From contig NC_071333.1 of the NCBI RefSeq assembly GCF_010183535.1, positions 1,364,001 through 1,428,000 on the forward strand: 64,000 bases of DNA, in the 5' to 3' direction. Shown in pieces: positions 1 through 11,200 of the stretch. Source of the stretch: Caenorhabditis remanei (Eukaryota > Nematoda > Chromadorea > Rhabditida > Rhabditidae). Both the position numbers and the translations under genes were made by a program. Numbering within the stretch: position 1 is the first letter of the stretch; every line of letters begins with the position of its first letter. The notes below the pieces were generated by a model. That model was given only the letters and a program-made list of their open reading frames with translations, was not told where the DNA came from and did not search any database.

Positions 1-2
1 AG

Positions 3-346
3 GAATACGGTGTTAAGTGCACAACTGGCTCGTTTGTCCCGTATGAAATGAATGGGAAGCAAGAAGGAGATGGCCTTTTAGATGTATGTTAACTTTTTTT
101 CCGATTTTTATATTTTTCACTAAGTATTGTTAGCGTAAATTATGGTTTTTCAATACATCTACTCGAATTTACTAAATTTGACGGTTGAATGATTAGTCAA
201 AAGCCTTATAAGAGTAAAACTATAATATAAACATTTTTCAGAACTTCTACGAATTGCACATGTGGATTTTCCACTCGTGCGCGGAAAATGGAAACATTTG
301 GAAGCAGGAACACAAGCTGAACTTGATTCCAGTTTCAACAACGTAA
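3..346 (+). CDS. Transthyretin-like (TTL) secreted protein, left copy, 5' end outside window
   Basis: Two exons are visible, 3-83 and 242-346, separated by an intron (84-241) with a GTATGT donor and TTTTTCAG acceptor. Both junctions are phase 0 and the frame ends at TAA 344-346. The encoded C-terminal part includes GVKCTTGSFVPYEMNGKQ, then FYELHMWIFHSC and HKLNLIPVSTT. The order of a beta-rich core, an aromatic-rich W-I-F-H-S-C strand and a short C-terminal strand fits the nematode TTL family (extracellular transthyretin-fold proteins, often apoptotic-cell or neuropeptide related). Exon 1 with the signal peptide must lie left of position 1. It is an inverted paralogue of the gene at 5326-5916; the five coding differences between them are all synonymous, so it is probably functional. 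Family assignment is from motif memory, not a search. Confidence 0.75.
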
Positions 347-570
347 GCTTCAGATATATTGATACCTCGAAAAATTCGTATGATTCCAGGAACGTCAACC
401 TCCAGCAAGACTATGCAACGACCAATAAAGCCATCAGCGTAAAATCTTTTTTCGATGAAGATGAAAATATTTAGCTGAAGTAGACGAAGAATCATTTTAG
501 TTTGATAAATTTCTTTTTGATAGTGACATTTTTTTAAGTGCCGATAGACAAGAACAGATGATTTTATTTC

Positions 571-576
571 AATAAA
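571..576 (+). terminator. Polyadenylation signal AATAAA of left TTL copy
   Basis: AATAAA lies about 225 nt downstream of the TAA, in the conserved 3' UTR. The inverted copy has its AATAAA at the equivalent place (5093-5098, minus strand). Confidence 0.6.
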
Positions 577-630
577 AGTTTTTTATTCCGAAACTATTCC
601 GACCACAATAAACGGAAATATTTTCAGTCA

Positions 631-1424
631 GTTAATGTTGTCAACTATTTCCCCAAAGACAAAATTGTCGACAACTGAAAGGCTGAATGATGAGCCCCAC
701 ATGGTTTTCCCCGCAAAACTAGGCTCATCATCGCCTTACTAATATCTTATTTCAATATTGTTCCAATCTGTTCACTAATTCACTTTATTTATCTCTTTTC
801 AATCTCCTGTTATCAGGAATACTCAAATAATTATAATTCAAATTACCGCTCTTAATTCCCTCTTGTCAGTAAACACGCTCTATCGCTCATCTACTCTCCT
901 CCGCATCAACACTATCTCGTTGCCGGCGGACGCGACGCGTGTCCGCGTAGCGGTCGACCGCGCATCGCAATCCCAATCTCGTCCAACGAGAGAGGTCCGT
1001 TCTCCTACTTTTTGGGTAGAATGCGTGAGAGAGAGAGAGTTTTCCGGCGAAATAGATCCTTTTAATTTTCCAGGACTTTTTCCAGCCATTTTAGCGCGAA
1101 CTGACGCTAGGAAATTCCTAAAACTCCACCTTTTTGGGCCCTTTAGGCCAAGTCAAGCTATCCGCGGTTGTGACCGCTCATTTGTCAACTATTGGACCCG
1201 CGGCACATCCAGCAGGACGCTTTTCCTAAATATAAAATTATCTCTCTTAAAATTATCTAAATCTTTCGTAATAAATGGATCTTTGTGTTAAAACTTGTGT
1301 TCTGTTGTCGCATTGCTCATCCTCACACTTATAGCCGTTATTCTCACATTTTAACCAGTCAGGGAAGATTTTATCCGGAGCGGGTCTGTCTCCGACCGCA
1401 TTTAAGGCCCGCCTCCACAGTTAA
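631..1424 (+). mobile_element. Solo LTR, BEL/Pao-like, with 5-bp target duplication
   Basis: The element body 636-1419 begins TGTTGTCAAC and ends CCACA, and is flanked on both sides by the direct repeat GTTAA (631-635 and 1420-1424). The TGTTG...CCACA ends match those of the 3' LTR of the BEL/Pao element at 53249-53980 (TGTTGACAG...GGCCACA). An AATAAATGG polyadenylation-like signal occurs at 1270, and the 53.2-kb LTR has AATAAATGG as well. GC-rich sequence with CGCG-containing stretches around 920-970 is unlike the AT-rich surroundings. No internal coding region is present, so this is what remains after LTR-LTR recombination. Strand is inferred from the position of the AATAAA. The open frames at 863-1291 and 1285-1575 lie inside or across it and are not genes. 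Confidence 0.8.
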
Positions 1425-3540
1425 TGTCATTCAGGTTGGAAGACCCAGAGTGCAATTGTTACGTGGAACCATCAGTGCGCTACGAGATTTGAAAAAAATG
1501 TTTCCAAATAAAATATATGTGTGGGGTATTCAGTATTTCAGTTCGTTGAGAGTGATTATTGGTAACGGTTTGTGAAGCTAGTTAGGAGAAAGTAGCATTT
1601 CGTTGCACAAATCTGAATGTTAAGATGAAAATCTGATTGGTCGGGTGAAATAGTGACGCTCTGAAAACTCTCATAGGACCGCCCGCATTCTGCGGTTTTT
1701 AGGGTCGCCGAGGTTCCACCAAATGATCTCAATTTTTAATAATCAAATAATTGATTTTTTTTCTATTTTTCATAATCTCGAAATTCTTCCTCCGCCGACC
1801 TATTGCACATTTCTTTTTTCTCTAATTTTAACGTTACATTTTTCAATCATTTCAACCTACAACTCGAAACACAAACATATTTCTAAAAAGATGTGCATAT
1901 GAGGAAAATGCCTTTGCGGAAAAAAAAATTTCTTTGTTTGTTCATTTTCATCGTTTTTCAGCATTATTTCACTCAAAAAATGAGAGAAAATCATGCTGAA
2001 AAACTTAAAAAAAAGGTGTAGGAAAAAATAACTGAAAAAATAAAGAAAAATTGAGAAGGTTTGCAAGTGCGCTCTGCCGAGGAGCAGTTTGGTTTGGAGC
2101 TTTCTTTTAATAGGACGAAACGCTTCTTACAACCGCGCTCTACCGAAACCGAAGAGAATTCCGTGCAAATATGAGATGCGCAGAGGAAACGAGACATTTT
2201 TCAAGGGCATTTCGGTGGAGCGCAGTTGAACTGTGCCGAGTTAATAGCATTTTCATCAATTTTTCGCGTTTTTTTTGGCCAAATCTTACTGTCGATTAGG
2301 TTTAAAACAAAACATCATAGTTTTGAAGTTTTTTTTTAGCCAATTCACTCAAAAAAATTCACATTTATCGGTAATTCGGCTCAATTTTTACGCACGATTT
2401 TCAGTCATTTTTGCTTCTTTTTTTTTTACAATTTTTCGCTTTTTCCCGTCAACAATCACCGCTGAGGCGGCTCAAAAACCTAAAAATTTTAGTTTCAACT
2501 CTTTTGCATCCTAAACGCATGAAACAGTAGACTAGCCACTGATCCGGAGTGGTTCCTATGGACACGCGTGCGAAGACCTCTCGTAAGAGGAACTCCGACT
2601 TGAAAAAAAAAAAAGAGTGATTGTAGTATACACTCATCATGGCTTTTTTCTTCCAAGTTTTCGAGATCCACTGGCGTCGGTTCTGAAAAATGAAGATGTT
2701 GTAAGAGATTTTGGAAAGAAACAAGAATGATGAGAAGAAAAACGAAAGAAGCAGAGAATTTGAGTTTAAAAGGCAGTAGAACGCAGCACAAATAGCGAAA
2801 ACGAGTTTTAGCGGAAAAGACCTTTCCTAGAAAGCAAGGAACTTTTTGAATTAGGAACACGACGATACAGCTAGCGAGAGGATTTAAAAATTGGACGAAT
2901 AGAATTAAAGTGAAAAAACAGAAAACGTTAGGAAAAAAGAAAAAAAAGAATGCCCGGACGGAACCATGGATAACTGATATCATATTTATAAAGAAAATAA
3001 AACTAAATCAATATTAAGAAACTACCCACGGGGTCTGGGGGTGAATACTGAAAGTGAACCCGCGATGTTCGGAAAACTGGCAAAATTGCGGGAGAACTGA
3101 CATAAATCGGAGAAACTAACAAACAAATTCAATTACTCTGGCGTAAAAAGCTATATTTTCCGACACACAATTTTCGTTTGTCGTCAATTTAGCTCTGATT
3201 TTCTCGATTTTCAGTCATTTTCGCACTTTCATCGATTTTTTAAATAATTTTTCCGCGAAATTTCACCGTCGTTCAAAAATAAAGACAAATTTAATTTCAA
3301 CATTTTTACAATCAGTTCCTATCCAAAATAATCCGTTTGTCGTTGTTGTGGCTCGATTTCCCGATTTTCAGTCGTTTTTGCATTTTCCACGATTTTTTTC
3401 CAAATGTCACTGTTGAATTGGTCAAAAATGAGCATATCTCATTTGCAATTATTTTCCTCACAACATTTGGCTTAAAACCTTCTCCCACTTCATCGATTAT
3501 ATAATATTCTGTGAGTAGTTAACTTTTATCGACTTTTCAG
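1425..3540. other. Non-coding interval with three degenerate copies of a dispersed repeat
   Basis: No gene is recognised. Three related AT-rich segments share the core GATTTTCAGTC followed by a TTTTCG/TTTTTGC tract and CGATTTTTT: about 2395-2462, 3195-3285 and 3340-3427. The two right-hand copies are also preceded by a similar TTTGTCGT...GCTC stretch. The minus-strand frame at 2495-2983 is Phe-rich because the plus strand is purine-rich, and is not supported as coding. Confidence 0.5.
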
Positions 3541-4844
3541 GTTATGAAAAAAGTGTTTGGATTTTGGACGATTGTGGACATCAGCAACATTTACCATTGC
3601 CGCCTTTGTGATAGAATCTGTCGCAAGCAGAAATTGAAGTGATAGGTTTTGTTTCGAGGTGGAAAAAAACATTGTGTGATAATTTGTTTTCAGAAATTCA
3701 ACTTGGACGGACCAGAGGATAAAATACTGCTAAAATGAGAGGAAGGAAAAAAGGAAGGAATCTCTGTAAACGTGGGTGCAGAACGATCTCGGATCAACAA
3801 TCTTCTCTTCTTTGGATGATGTGAGCGTCTACCTTCGTCGTCTTCGTGGAAGATGAATTGGACATCTACCTTCTAGTCGCCCAAGCGGTTGATATTTATC
3901 ATCGTCGACCGAATAATTGATGTATCAATTCGAAATGGAAGAAAACTGTGATAAAATTCAAGCTGGATAGGCCAGAGGTGGCGTGTACCTTCGTCGTTTT
4001 CGTGGAACGATGCAATAAACCAGGCGATCAAAATTTACTACCAACGTTGTAAAAATAATGCCTCGAGCATTATTGGGACAAGTTCAACCTGGATGGCTCA
4101 GCTAGTCCAACAAGCTATTGGCATTTACCATTGCAACAGAAGAATTGATGTACCGATTCAAAATAAAAGAAAGAGGTGAAGAAGTTCAATTTGGATGGGC
4201 CAGGGGGAAAAATCGATAGAATCAATCGGAACTCTTCTTTGGATAAAAGGAAAAAATTAAAAATTGGTTGATGATCACTATTTGGAAATAAATACCCAAG
4301 TTGAATGGGAAGCAACGTCGAAAATGGAGGGTCACTGCCGAACAAGCATTGATGTCCACTTTACTGGAAAAATGTTGTCGAGTGGAACTCAATGTTGGGA
4401 GAAAAGATGATGCCGTTCATGGATTGGAGCCAACTTATCGTTATCAAAGCTAAGGTGAGTTCTTTTTAAATTTCTAATTAATCTTCAACGTACTTTTTTC
4501 TCAGAAAGAACCAACATTTATAAGTCGAAAAAAAGACATGAAGATGAAATGAATCGAAGAAATCAGAACAGTTCTTTGCTGCAGTATGGTCCAAAGTTCT
4601 CCAAAATTCAAAATCTAGTGAACTACTTTGAATCTGAAAGACTATACTATATTTTTACAATTTCAGATGGAAGGAAAATCAATTAAACTGGACTGCATAT
4701 CGACATTGAGACGCAGCGGAACACAACATTTACTCAAAACTGTCCACCAGCAAACCAAGGAACTGAAGCCACATGTTTCATTTTCAGCATCTCATATTCC
4801 CAACCTTAATTCCTTCATCAGACTGCCAAGTTCATCTGGATGAC
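3541..4844 (+). pseudogene. Transcript-like region with canonical short introns but no continuous frame
   Basis: Plus-strand splice signals typical of nematodes are present. A TTTTCAG acceptor ends at 3540. An intron-like segment starts with AG|GTTTTG near 3645 and ends with TTTTCAG near 3693. A clear 50-nt intron starts at AAG|GTGAGT (4453) and ends TTTTTTCTCAG (about 4505). Another ATTTCAG acceptor precedes 4666, opening a frame that ends near 4843. Earlier exons carry stops in every frame. Within 3690-4210 the motif AAATTCAACTTGGACGG / AAGTTCAATTTGGATGGG recurs four times at irregular spacing, so part of it is a degenerate internal repeat. It could be a pseudogene or a spliced non-coding transcript; no protein family is recognised. 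Confidence 0.3.
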
Positions 4845-5082
4845 TCATGACCCTCATTAATCTTTCCCCCCTTCTCAATAACTTTTTCTGCTTCATTCTC
4901 CGCCATTTGGATTGCCATTTTTGCAAATGTTAATATTTTTCTATCCCTTTCCCATTTCCAAATTCTTACTAGCACCGCCATTATTTCTAATTTATTACTC
5001 CTTTCTTCTCATTTTGATGTCAAAGTACTTTGATACTTTGAGACATTCATTCCTTTCCATGTTTTTGATAAATGTTTGGAAT

Positions 5083-5668
5083 ACAAGATTTTTTATTAAA
5101 ATAAAATCATCTGTTCTTGTCTATCGGCACTTGAAAAATTTCACTAAAAAGGAATTTATCAAACTAAAATGGTTCTTCTTCTCCTTCAAATGTTCAGCTA
5201 AATATTTTCATCATCATCGAAAAAGGATTTTACTCCGACGGCTTTATTGGTTGTTGCATAGTCCTGCTGGAGGTTGACGTTCCTGGAACCATATGAATTA
5301 TTTGAGGTATCAATATATCTGAAGCTTACGTTGTTGAAACTGGAATCAAATTCAGCTTGTGTTCCTGCTTCCAAATGTTTCCATTTTCCGCGCACGAGTG
5401 GAAAATCCACATGTGCAATTCGTAGAAGTTCTGAAAAATGTTTATATTATAGTTTTACTCTGATAAGAGATTTAACTAATCATTCAACCGTCAAATTTAG
5501 TAAATTCGAGTAGAGGTATTGAAAAACCATAATTTACGCTAACAATACTTTGTGAAAGATATAAAAACCAGAAAAATTAACATACGTCTAACAGGCCATC
5601 TCCCTCTTGCTTCCCATTCATTTCATACGGGACAAACGAACCAGTTGTGCACTTAACACCGTATTCCT
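5083..5668 (-). repeat. Right arm of inverted duplication carrying the TTL gene
   Basis: Reverse-complement counterpart of 1-590. It contains exons 2 and 3 of the right TTL gene, its intron and its 3' UTR, with AATAAA at 5093-5098 on the minus strand. The recognisable match ends just past the AATAAA. On the gene's upstream side the arm reaches the equivalent of window position 1, so the true length of the duplication is not visible. Confidence 0.9.
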
Positions 5669-5916
5669 CAACTTTGTCATGGAGCATTTTGCTAAAAAAA
5701 AACAAGATAAATATAATTGAAAAACTATGTAACAAGTAAAACTCACAAGGAATCATACTCCATCAAGACCATTCTGGTACACCATCTTTGATCTCGTTCG
5801 CAGGTCACATTCCCGTGAATTCGTATGTTGGTGCGGTATTGAGTCGTGATTCCAACAACAGCCAAGATAAGAATCAACTGTAGGGGACGAAAGAGAGCAG
5901 CCTTCATGCCCGCCAT
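5326..5916 (-). CDS. Transthyretin-like (TTL) family secreted protein, complete copy
   Basis: Three exons: 5747-5916, 5586-5691 and 5326-5430. All junctions are canonical (GTGAGT donor and TTTTTTTTAG acceptor for intron 1, GTATGT and TTTTTCAG for intron 2) and phases agree, giving 126 residues. Residues 1-25 form a signal peptide with the hydrophobic core LQLILILAVVGI. The mature part starts with NIRIHGNVTCERDQRWCTR, the N-terminal beta strand and Cys typical of TTL proteins, then GVKCTTGSFVPYEMNGK, FYELHMWIFHSC and a short C-terminal tail. At 126 aa it is within the usual TTL size range. TTL proteins are secreted, nematode-expanded and act outside the cell; the ligand here is unknown. The start is set by an acceptor-like TTTGCAG two bases before ATG and by the signal peptide. 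A second ATG (codon 4) could also serve. Family call is from motifs only. Confidence 0.85.
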
Positions 5917-5918
5917 CT

Positions 5919-5928
5919 CTGCAAATTT
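5919..5928 (-). promoter_or_regulatory. Probable spliced-leader acceptor of TTL gene
   Basis: On the minus strand AAATTTGCAG lies two bases upstream of the start codon, where nematode genes often receive a trans-spliced leader. A second candidate, ATTTCAG, lies about 15 nt further upstream. Inferred from position and consensus only. Confidence 0.45.
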
Positions 5929-6716
5929 GAGAGACTGAAATGAAATCCAAGGATAGGCGAATTGTGCAATGAAGAAGATTGACTTTTCTGAATAACTATT
6001 GTTAGTTGTATTAGGTTAACAACAGTCTGATAACAGAGAAAACTTAAATTGTGAAAAAAATGGCTCGCTGGAATCAAAAATCTTTTCTCAGCCAGCCACG
6101 GAGCAGGATTGCAGTTATGAATGAAGTCAAGAAAGATGAAAAGGGGTGGTCTTGGAAAGAAAGCTCACCAGACTTTTTATTGGTTTCCCGAAAACCAATT
6201 GAGATTTGACGGATCATATTTTTGAGCGAAAAACCAATAAAAATTGATGTGAAAGAAGCGTCTAGAGTCAAAAGAGCTCATAAACGCCGGATGCGAAACT
6301 CCGCGAAACTGAGGTGGAGCGTTTCCAATCTAAAACGTTGTCTGGAAACGACGGTGTTTTGATCTTTACGGCAACGGACCTATGATGAACGAGTCATGAG
6401 GTTTGATTTCTGAAGACTTGAGATTGAATATTTGTTGATAGTCAACACAGTCACCGTAATCTGGATTGTTTGAATGGACATTGCAAATACTTGAATAGGA
6501 TACTTTTTATATCTATTTTTTGAAAAGAAGAAAACACTGAAATTTTGTTTATCATAGTCCAAAAAACCACGTTTATACACATAGGTTGGGATCGTGGTCA
6601 AACTCCTTTGTCGGATAGAATAATTATCTCAGGTTACGCCGGTTTTACTAATTTGGTTATATTTAGGTTTCGGGCTCTTCTTGCCCATTACTATTTATTA
6701 GTTTTCTGCCCAAAAC
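5929..6716. other. Upstream region of TTL gene with a decayed copy of the neighbouring foldback
   Basis: No gene is seen. It includes the presumed promoter of the minus-strand TTL gene. Around 6210-6295 the sequence (AATTGATGTGAAAGAAGCG followed by CTCATAAACGCCGGATGCG) is a degenerate relative of the foldback arm at 8666-8770, so an older insertion of the same element sits here. Confidence 0.45.
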
Positions 6717-8853
6717 TTGATCGGTCACATCTCGATTTATTTCGGCAATAAACCAGAAATTACGTGACAGGGGAGTCTGAGATCGGTTATCTATTTCGTC
6801 GACTGAATAAAACTCATAAACTCCAGGTGCGATTCCACGTCTGTGCTTCGCATCTGGTATTTATGAGCTCATTTTTGTGTTTCTCAGGGAATAGTTATAT
6901 CGGAGTTCTAGGCACTTCTTCCACATCAATATTTATTATTTTTCCGCTCAAAAGTTGAGCCGATTGAGCCATCTCGGTTGGTTTTGAAGGGAAACGAGAA
7001 AATTAATGACAGCAGAGTTCGGATGCGAAACACCACGTTTTGTTTTTGGTTTTTAGAAATTTTTAAGTTTTGAAAAGAAATAAGAAACGCTTTTGAATAG
7101 GGTTCTCGCAAAAGACTTTTCTTGAAATTTAGATAATGTAAAACATGAATCAAATGAATAACTGAGATATGGAAACATGGAAATGAAATTACATATTGAT
7201 TAGGAAACCATTGAGTCAAAGTGAAGTTTTACAAACAAGAATTCGATAAAATGAGCATCAGGATAAGAAAAGCTTTCGATTGCTCAAAAAGACCGTAGAC
7301 TATACACAGTGCACAGATACACAGATTATACACAGTGAAGGTACATAACAATCTTTTAAAAGAAACATTATTGAATTTATGGTATGGTGTGGAAATGACC
7401 AGGGAGTCCAATGTGAATTCAGTTAATATCTCCATCCTTATCATCCATGTTTTGATCAGGAAAACGATTTACAAAGACGAAAAATTTGAATCCATACACA
7501 GTGTTTGATACGATAAATGTCAACGTAACATCTTCTCTTTCAATAAGTACAATCCAGGAATCTCCCTATGGGGCAGCTGAAATTTTTTTTTTGAATGCAG
7601 ATTCTAGTAGAGTACTATTTAACTTACATGAGCTGTTTTGCTCTTATCGTCCGATTCCAGCTCCCTAATCCTATCTTGGTGCCCTTTCTTTGTTTTCTAG
7701 ATTGTTTCCATCAAGAGGAACCAAAATTAGGTCTAACAAAAATAAACAGCGGAGTGTCACATTTTTATTCGCCTTTGTATTGGTTTAGTTTTGTGATAGG
7801 AAAATTTTAAAAGCGAAAATGTATTTAAAAAATAATAAATCTTGATATCAATGAATAAAAATATCTCTTTCTTCTGCAAAAATGCTTCACAAAGTTCAAT
7901 CTAATTATTTTTGTACTTTCTTCCGTTTGTTCTATAATTGAGTCTCAAACTCCCTTCTTTTGTAACAAATTGACCACGTCTTTAAAATTAGAAAAAGAGA
8001 ACTAACCGTCGAGTCGTTTTCTCCTCCTAAAATAACTTTGTTTTAAATTCAGAATGTATCTCTCCTTTTCTCTCTCCTTTCTCTTCAATGGTTAAGCGGA
8101 TAGAGTGCAAAAATAAGGAACGTAGGTTTTCGGACACGACATGGATGATAAGGATGGAGATTTTAACTGAATTCACATTGGACTCCCTGGTCATTTCCAC
8201 ACCATATCATAAATTCAATAATGTTTCTTTTAAAAGATTGTTATGTACCTTCACTGTGTATAATCTGTGTATCTGGGCACTGTGTATAGTCTACGGTCTT
8301 TTCGAGCAATCAAAAGCTTTTCTTATCCTGATGCTCATTTTATCGAATTCTTGTTTGTAAAACTTCACTTTGACTCAATGGTTTCCTAATCAATATGTAA
8401 TTTCATTTCCATGTTTCCATATCTCAGTTATTCATTTGATTCATGTTTTACATTATCTAAATTCCAAGAAAAGTCTTTTACGAGAACCCTATTCAAAAAC
8501 GTTTTGATTTCTTTTCAAAACTCAAAAATTTCCAAAAACCAAAAACAAAACGTGGTGTTTCGCATCCGGAGTTTCTGAGCATTATGATCCCTGACTCTGC
8601 TGTCACCTTATTTCCTTGTTTTCCTTCAAAACTCATCGAGATAGCTCAAACGGCTCAACTTTTGAACGGAAAAATAATAAATATTGATGTGGAAGAAGTG
8701 CCTAGAACTCCGATATAACTATTTCCTGAGATCCACAAAATTCAGCTCATAAAAACCAGATGCGAGGCAGAGACGTGGATTCGCACCTGGAGTTTATGAC
8801 TTTTTTTCAGTCGACAAAATACATAACCGAGAAATCGAGATGTGACCGATCAA
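6717..8853. mobile_element. Large foldback (long inverted repeat) element
   Basis: Arms 6717-7450 and about 8140-8853 are inverted copies with scattered substitutions and small indels. They surround a loop of about 690 bp (7451-8139). The outer ends read TTGATCGGTCACATCTCGATT and its complement. No transposase is encoded. The 71-aa frames found in both arms (minus 7229-7444, plus within 8088-8360) are the same sequence in inverted copies, not evidence of a gene. Whether it is a transposon or a local inverted duplication is open, because no clear target duplication is visible; the right end merges with a minisatellite. Confidence 0.8.
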
Positions 8854-9420
8854 TTTTCTTGTAATAAAATCAATTGTCTCGTAATAAAACCAATTTTCTT
8901 CTGTTAAAATCAATTTTCTTTCGATAAAATCAATGATTTCCCGATAAAATATATTGTCTTCCGAAAAAACCAATTATCTCCTGATAAAATCAATCATCTG
9001 CTGATAAAACCAATTATTGCTTGATAAAACCAATTATCTCCTGAAAAACCAATTATCTCCTGTTGAATTCAATTATCTTTTAATGAAGCCGATCTCCCGA
9101 TGAAACCTATTGTCTTCTGCTAAAACCTATTATCTCCTGCAATAACGAATTATCTCCTGAGAGAACCAATTTTCTCGTGATAAAACCAATTTTCTCGTTA
9201 TAAAACCAATGATCTCCTGTTAAAATTAATTTTATTTTGATAAAATCAATGATTTCCCGGTAAAATATATTGTCTTCCGATAAAACCAATTATCTCCTGA
9301 TGAAATCAATCATCTGCTGATAAAATAAATTATTGCTTGATAAAACCAATTATCTCCTGAAAAAGCAATTATCTCTTGTTAAAATCAATTTTCTTTTGAT
9401 AAAGTCAATTATTTTCGGTA
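8851..9420. repeat. Minisatellite of about 20-22 bp units
   Basis: Degenerate tandem units of the type AACCAATTATCTCCTGATAA, alternating among TTCTTG, TTCCCG, TCTGCTG and ATTGCTTG variants, about 26 copies. A longer period is visible: the series around 8905-9060 recurs at about 9230-9375. A short related block lies at 13776-13885, inside the kinase intron. Confidence 0.85.
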
Positions 9421-9816
9421 TGTTTAAATGGCACACGATTTTATTCATCATTACGTATGATAGAATAGAGAAATGAATTTTCATCTGGTCCTAGCCAGGA
9501 ATTTATAGTGAAATGAATAAATGATAATGCGCGAAACCTACACGGAATCGAATAGATGGTATGATGGAATGAAAAAGAAATATGAAAATTTTGGTGAACC
9601 TATAGGTGAAAAAAGATTTGGGTATATTTAAATGAAACAGGATTGAGCCACGGAAAAATGGGAATAATTGATAATTAAATATTTTCGTACTCATTAATAA
9701 AATCGAAAGAAATCAAAAACCGGGCAAAGAAATAGAATTTAATTTGAATGAGACAGACGAGAATAAATCGATTTTAGAGAAGAAATTGGGTAAATAGGGA
9801 ACAAGTGACTTGGATT
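9421..9816. other. 3' flank of kinase gene, nothing recognised
   Basis: AT-rich sequence downstream of the minus-strand kinase stop codon. No gene, strong repeat or clear RNA is seen. It must contain the kinase 3' UTR. Confidence 0.5.
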
Positions 9817-11081
9817 TTAATTCAATTTGAGCTGCCCGTCCACAACTGTATACTCCAAATCCGACTCTTTGTTGAATCCGACGATCGCATTGTCCAAGAA
9901 CACGGGAATAAATGAAAAGTCGGTCGAAGTCTGGGAGTAGCAAGCGGTGAGACGAACCCAGTTCAGTTTAATCCAGTCATGCTGATCATCCATAACTGGA
10001 AGTTTGAACTTGGTCTGAAATTTTATTGTATACTCGAGCATTTTCTGGAAAAAAAAACTTACGACATGAGATGATGAGAAGAGGGACTTCCGACGCGAAA
10101 CTTCAGGGATTTTTGTCAACAGTTTCAACAGAAGGATCACGACGTGAAGGTGATCTTCCGACTCGTGATACGGAGCGAAGATTGGACGAAACTTGAATGT
10201 GAAGAGACTGGAGCGTCTGGATGGTTCTTTGATCTCAGTAGAATCACCGAAATCACAGAGTTTCATTCCCACTTTCTGAAACAATAACTATTTGTTGAAA
10301 CTGTTCTATAAGCAGCCCACCTCTTTTCACAACTGCTATCAACCGCAAACGAAAGAGTATTGGCGAGAGACGCTGAGTTTTTTCTAGCGGCGACACAAAG
10401 TTTTACTGTTTTTGATTTTATTTTCGTAATGGTTCACAAAATAAGTCATAAGAAATAGAGAGAATATATCAAACGCTGTGTGAATTTTTTTGGCCTAAGA
10501 AAAATCTCTGCATCTCTCACCGAGACTATCTCGTTTGCAGTGGGACGCTGTTGTAATAAAACTAATGAACATAAAAACACTCACCCCATTTTTGAGCTGA
10601 ATCAGAACATTCGATGACTGGATGTCTCGATGCAAAAATCCAATCATATGGACATGATCGACTGCGTTATGCAGCTGATGAGCCAGTCGCACCCCGTTCC
10701 TGTTGGAAAGTAGGCCATCGGCATTTCTCTCAGCCACAGTTTGCAAATTGTCACCAGCATAGTTGGTCACTAAAAAAAGAAAAATACTATCAAACCTTAA
10801 AAAATATATAATTACCTATGTAGGTATATTTCGAAGTTTCTTCATTATTCACTAAATCCGGAAAGTACTTGTTTCCTTGGAGTGCACCAAGGATTTTTAA
10901 TTCCATCCCGTATTTGAAGTTGGGCGTCTTATTAATTGCGACTTTCGCGACTTTGGAGTAATTATTAATTCGATCGGCATTTGAAGTCGCCAGGAAAGTG
11001 GAGGAATACGATCCTTGGGCGAGTTGACGTCCGACAGTCAGTTGAATATACTTCTTGTCCAAATTAACACCTTTAGCATTC
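9817..11081 (-). CDS. Divergent CK1-type protein kinase, core exons
   Basis: Four exons, 10816-11081, 10585-10769, 10063-10275 and 9817-10014, have canonical junctions and matching phases. The glycine-loop region is LAQGSYSS and the candidate ATP-binding lysine lies in VAKVAINK. A helix-C Glu is in GMELKIL, the catalytic loop is FLHRDIQSSNVLI and the metal-binding motif is LCDFGD. These are in kinase order. The HRDI followed by Asn, and the short region after DFG (APYHESEDHLHVVILLLKLL), resemble the CK1/TTBK group, which is strongly expanded in nematodes. The residue two after HRD, usually Lys, is Gln. The C-lobe is short and lacks a normal APE or SIN-type segment, so activity is uncertain. 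Exon 10816-11081 starts in phase needing two upstream bases; these fit exon 12144-12179, where AT|G would create a split start or an internal Met. Confidence 0.75.
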
Positions 11082-11200
11082 CTAGAAAATTGAAATCATT
11101 AAAAATGCATTTTGGTTATTTGTGAAGGAAAAAATTTAACTATTTTTTGAAAACTCTCACTTTTTGCGCCATAACACATTAAAATGGCCTAATTTTTTTG

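Larger units (their letters stand above)
1..590 (+). repeat. Left arm of inverted duplication carrying the TTL gene
   Basis: This stretch matches the reverse complement of about 5083-5668, covering exons 2 and 3, the intron and the 3' UTR as far as the polyadenylation signal. Coding sequence is nearly identical, whereas the 3' UTR shows substitutions and several small indels. The arm probably continues to the left of the window. The two gene copies point towards each other across about 4.5 kb of unrelated DNA. Confidence 0.9.

Noticed and set aside
262..474. 70-codon frame conserved in both TTL arms (also 5198-5410, minus strand)
   Set aside because: It overlaps the TTL last exon in another frame and runs into the 3' UTR. 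The differences between the two copies change several of its amino acids while being silent in the TTL frame.
863..1291. 142-codon plus-strand frame
   Set aside because: It lies inside the solo LTR (636-1419) and has no splice or family support.
2495..2983. 162-codon minus-strand frame, hydrophobic and Phe-rich
   Set aside because: Produced by a purine-rich opposite strand with poly-A runs; no domain, no conserved copy.
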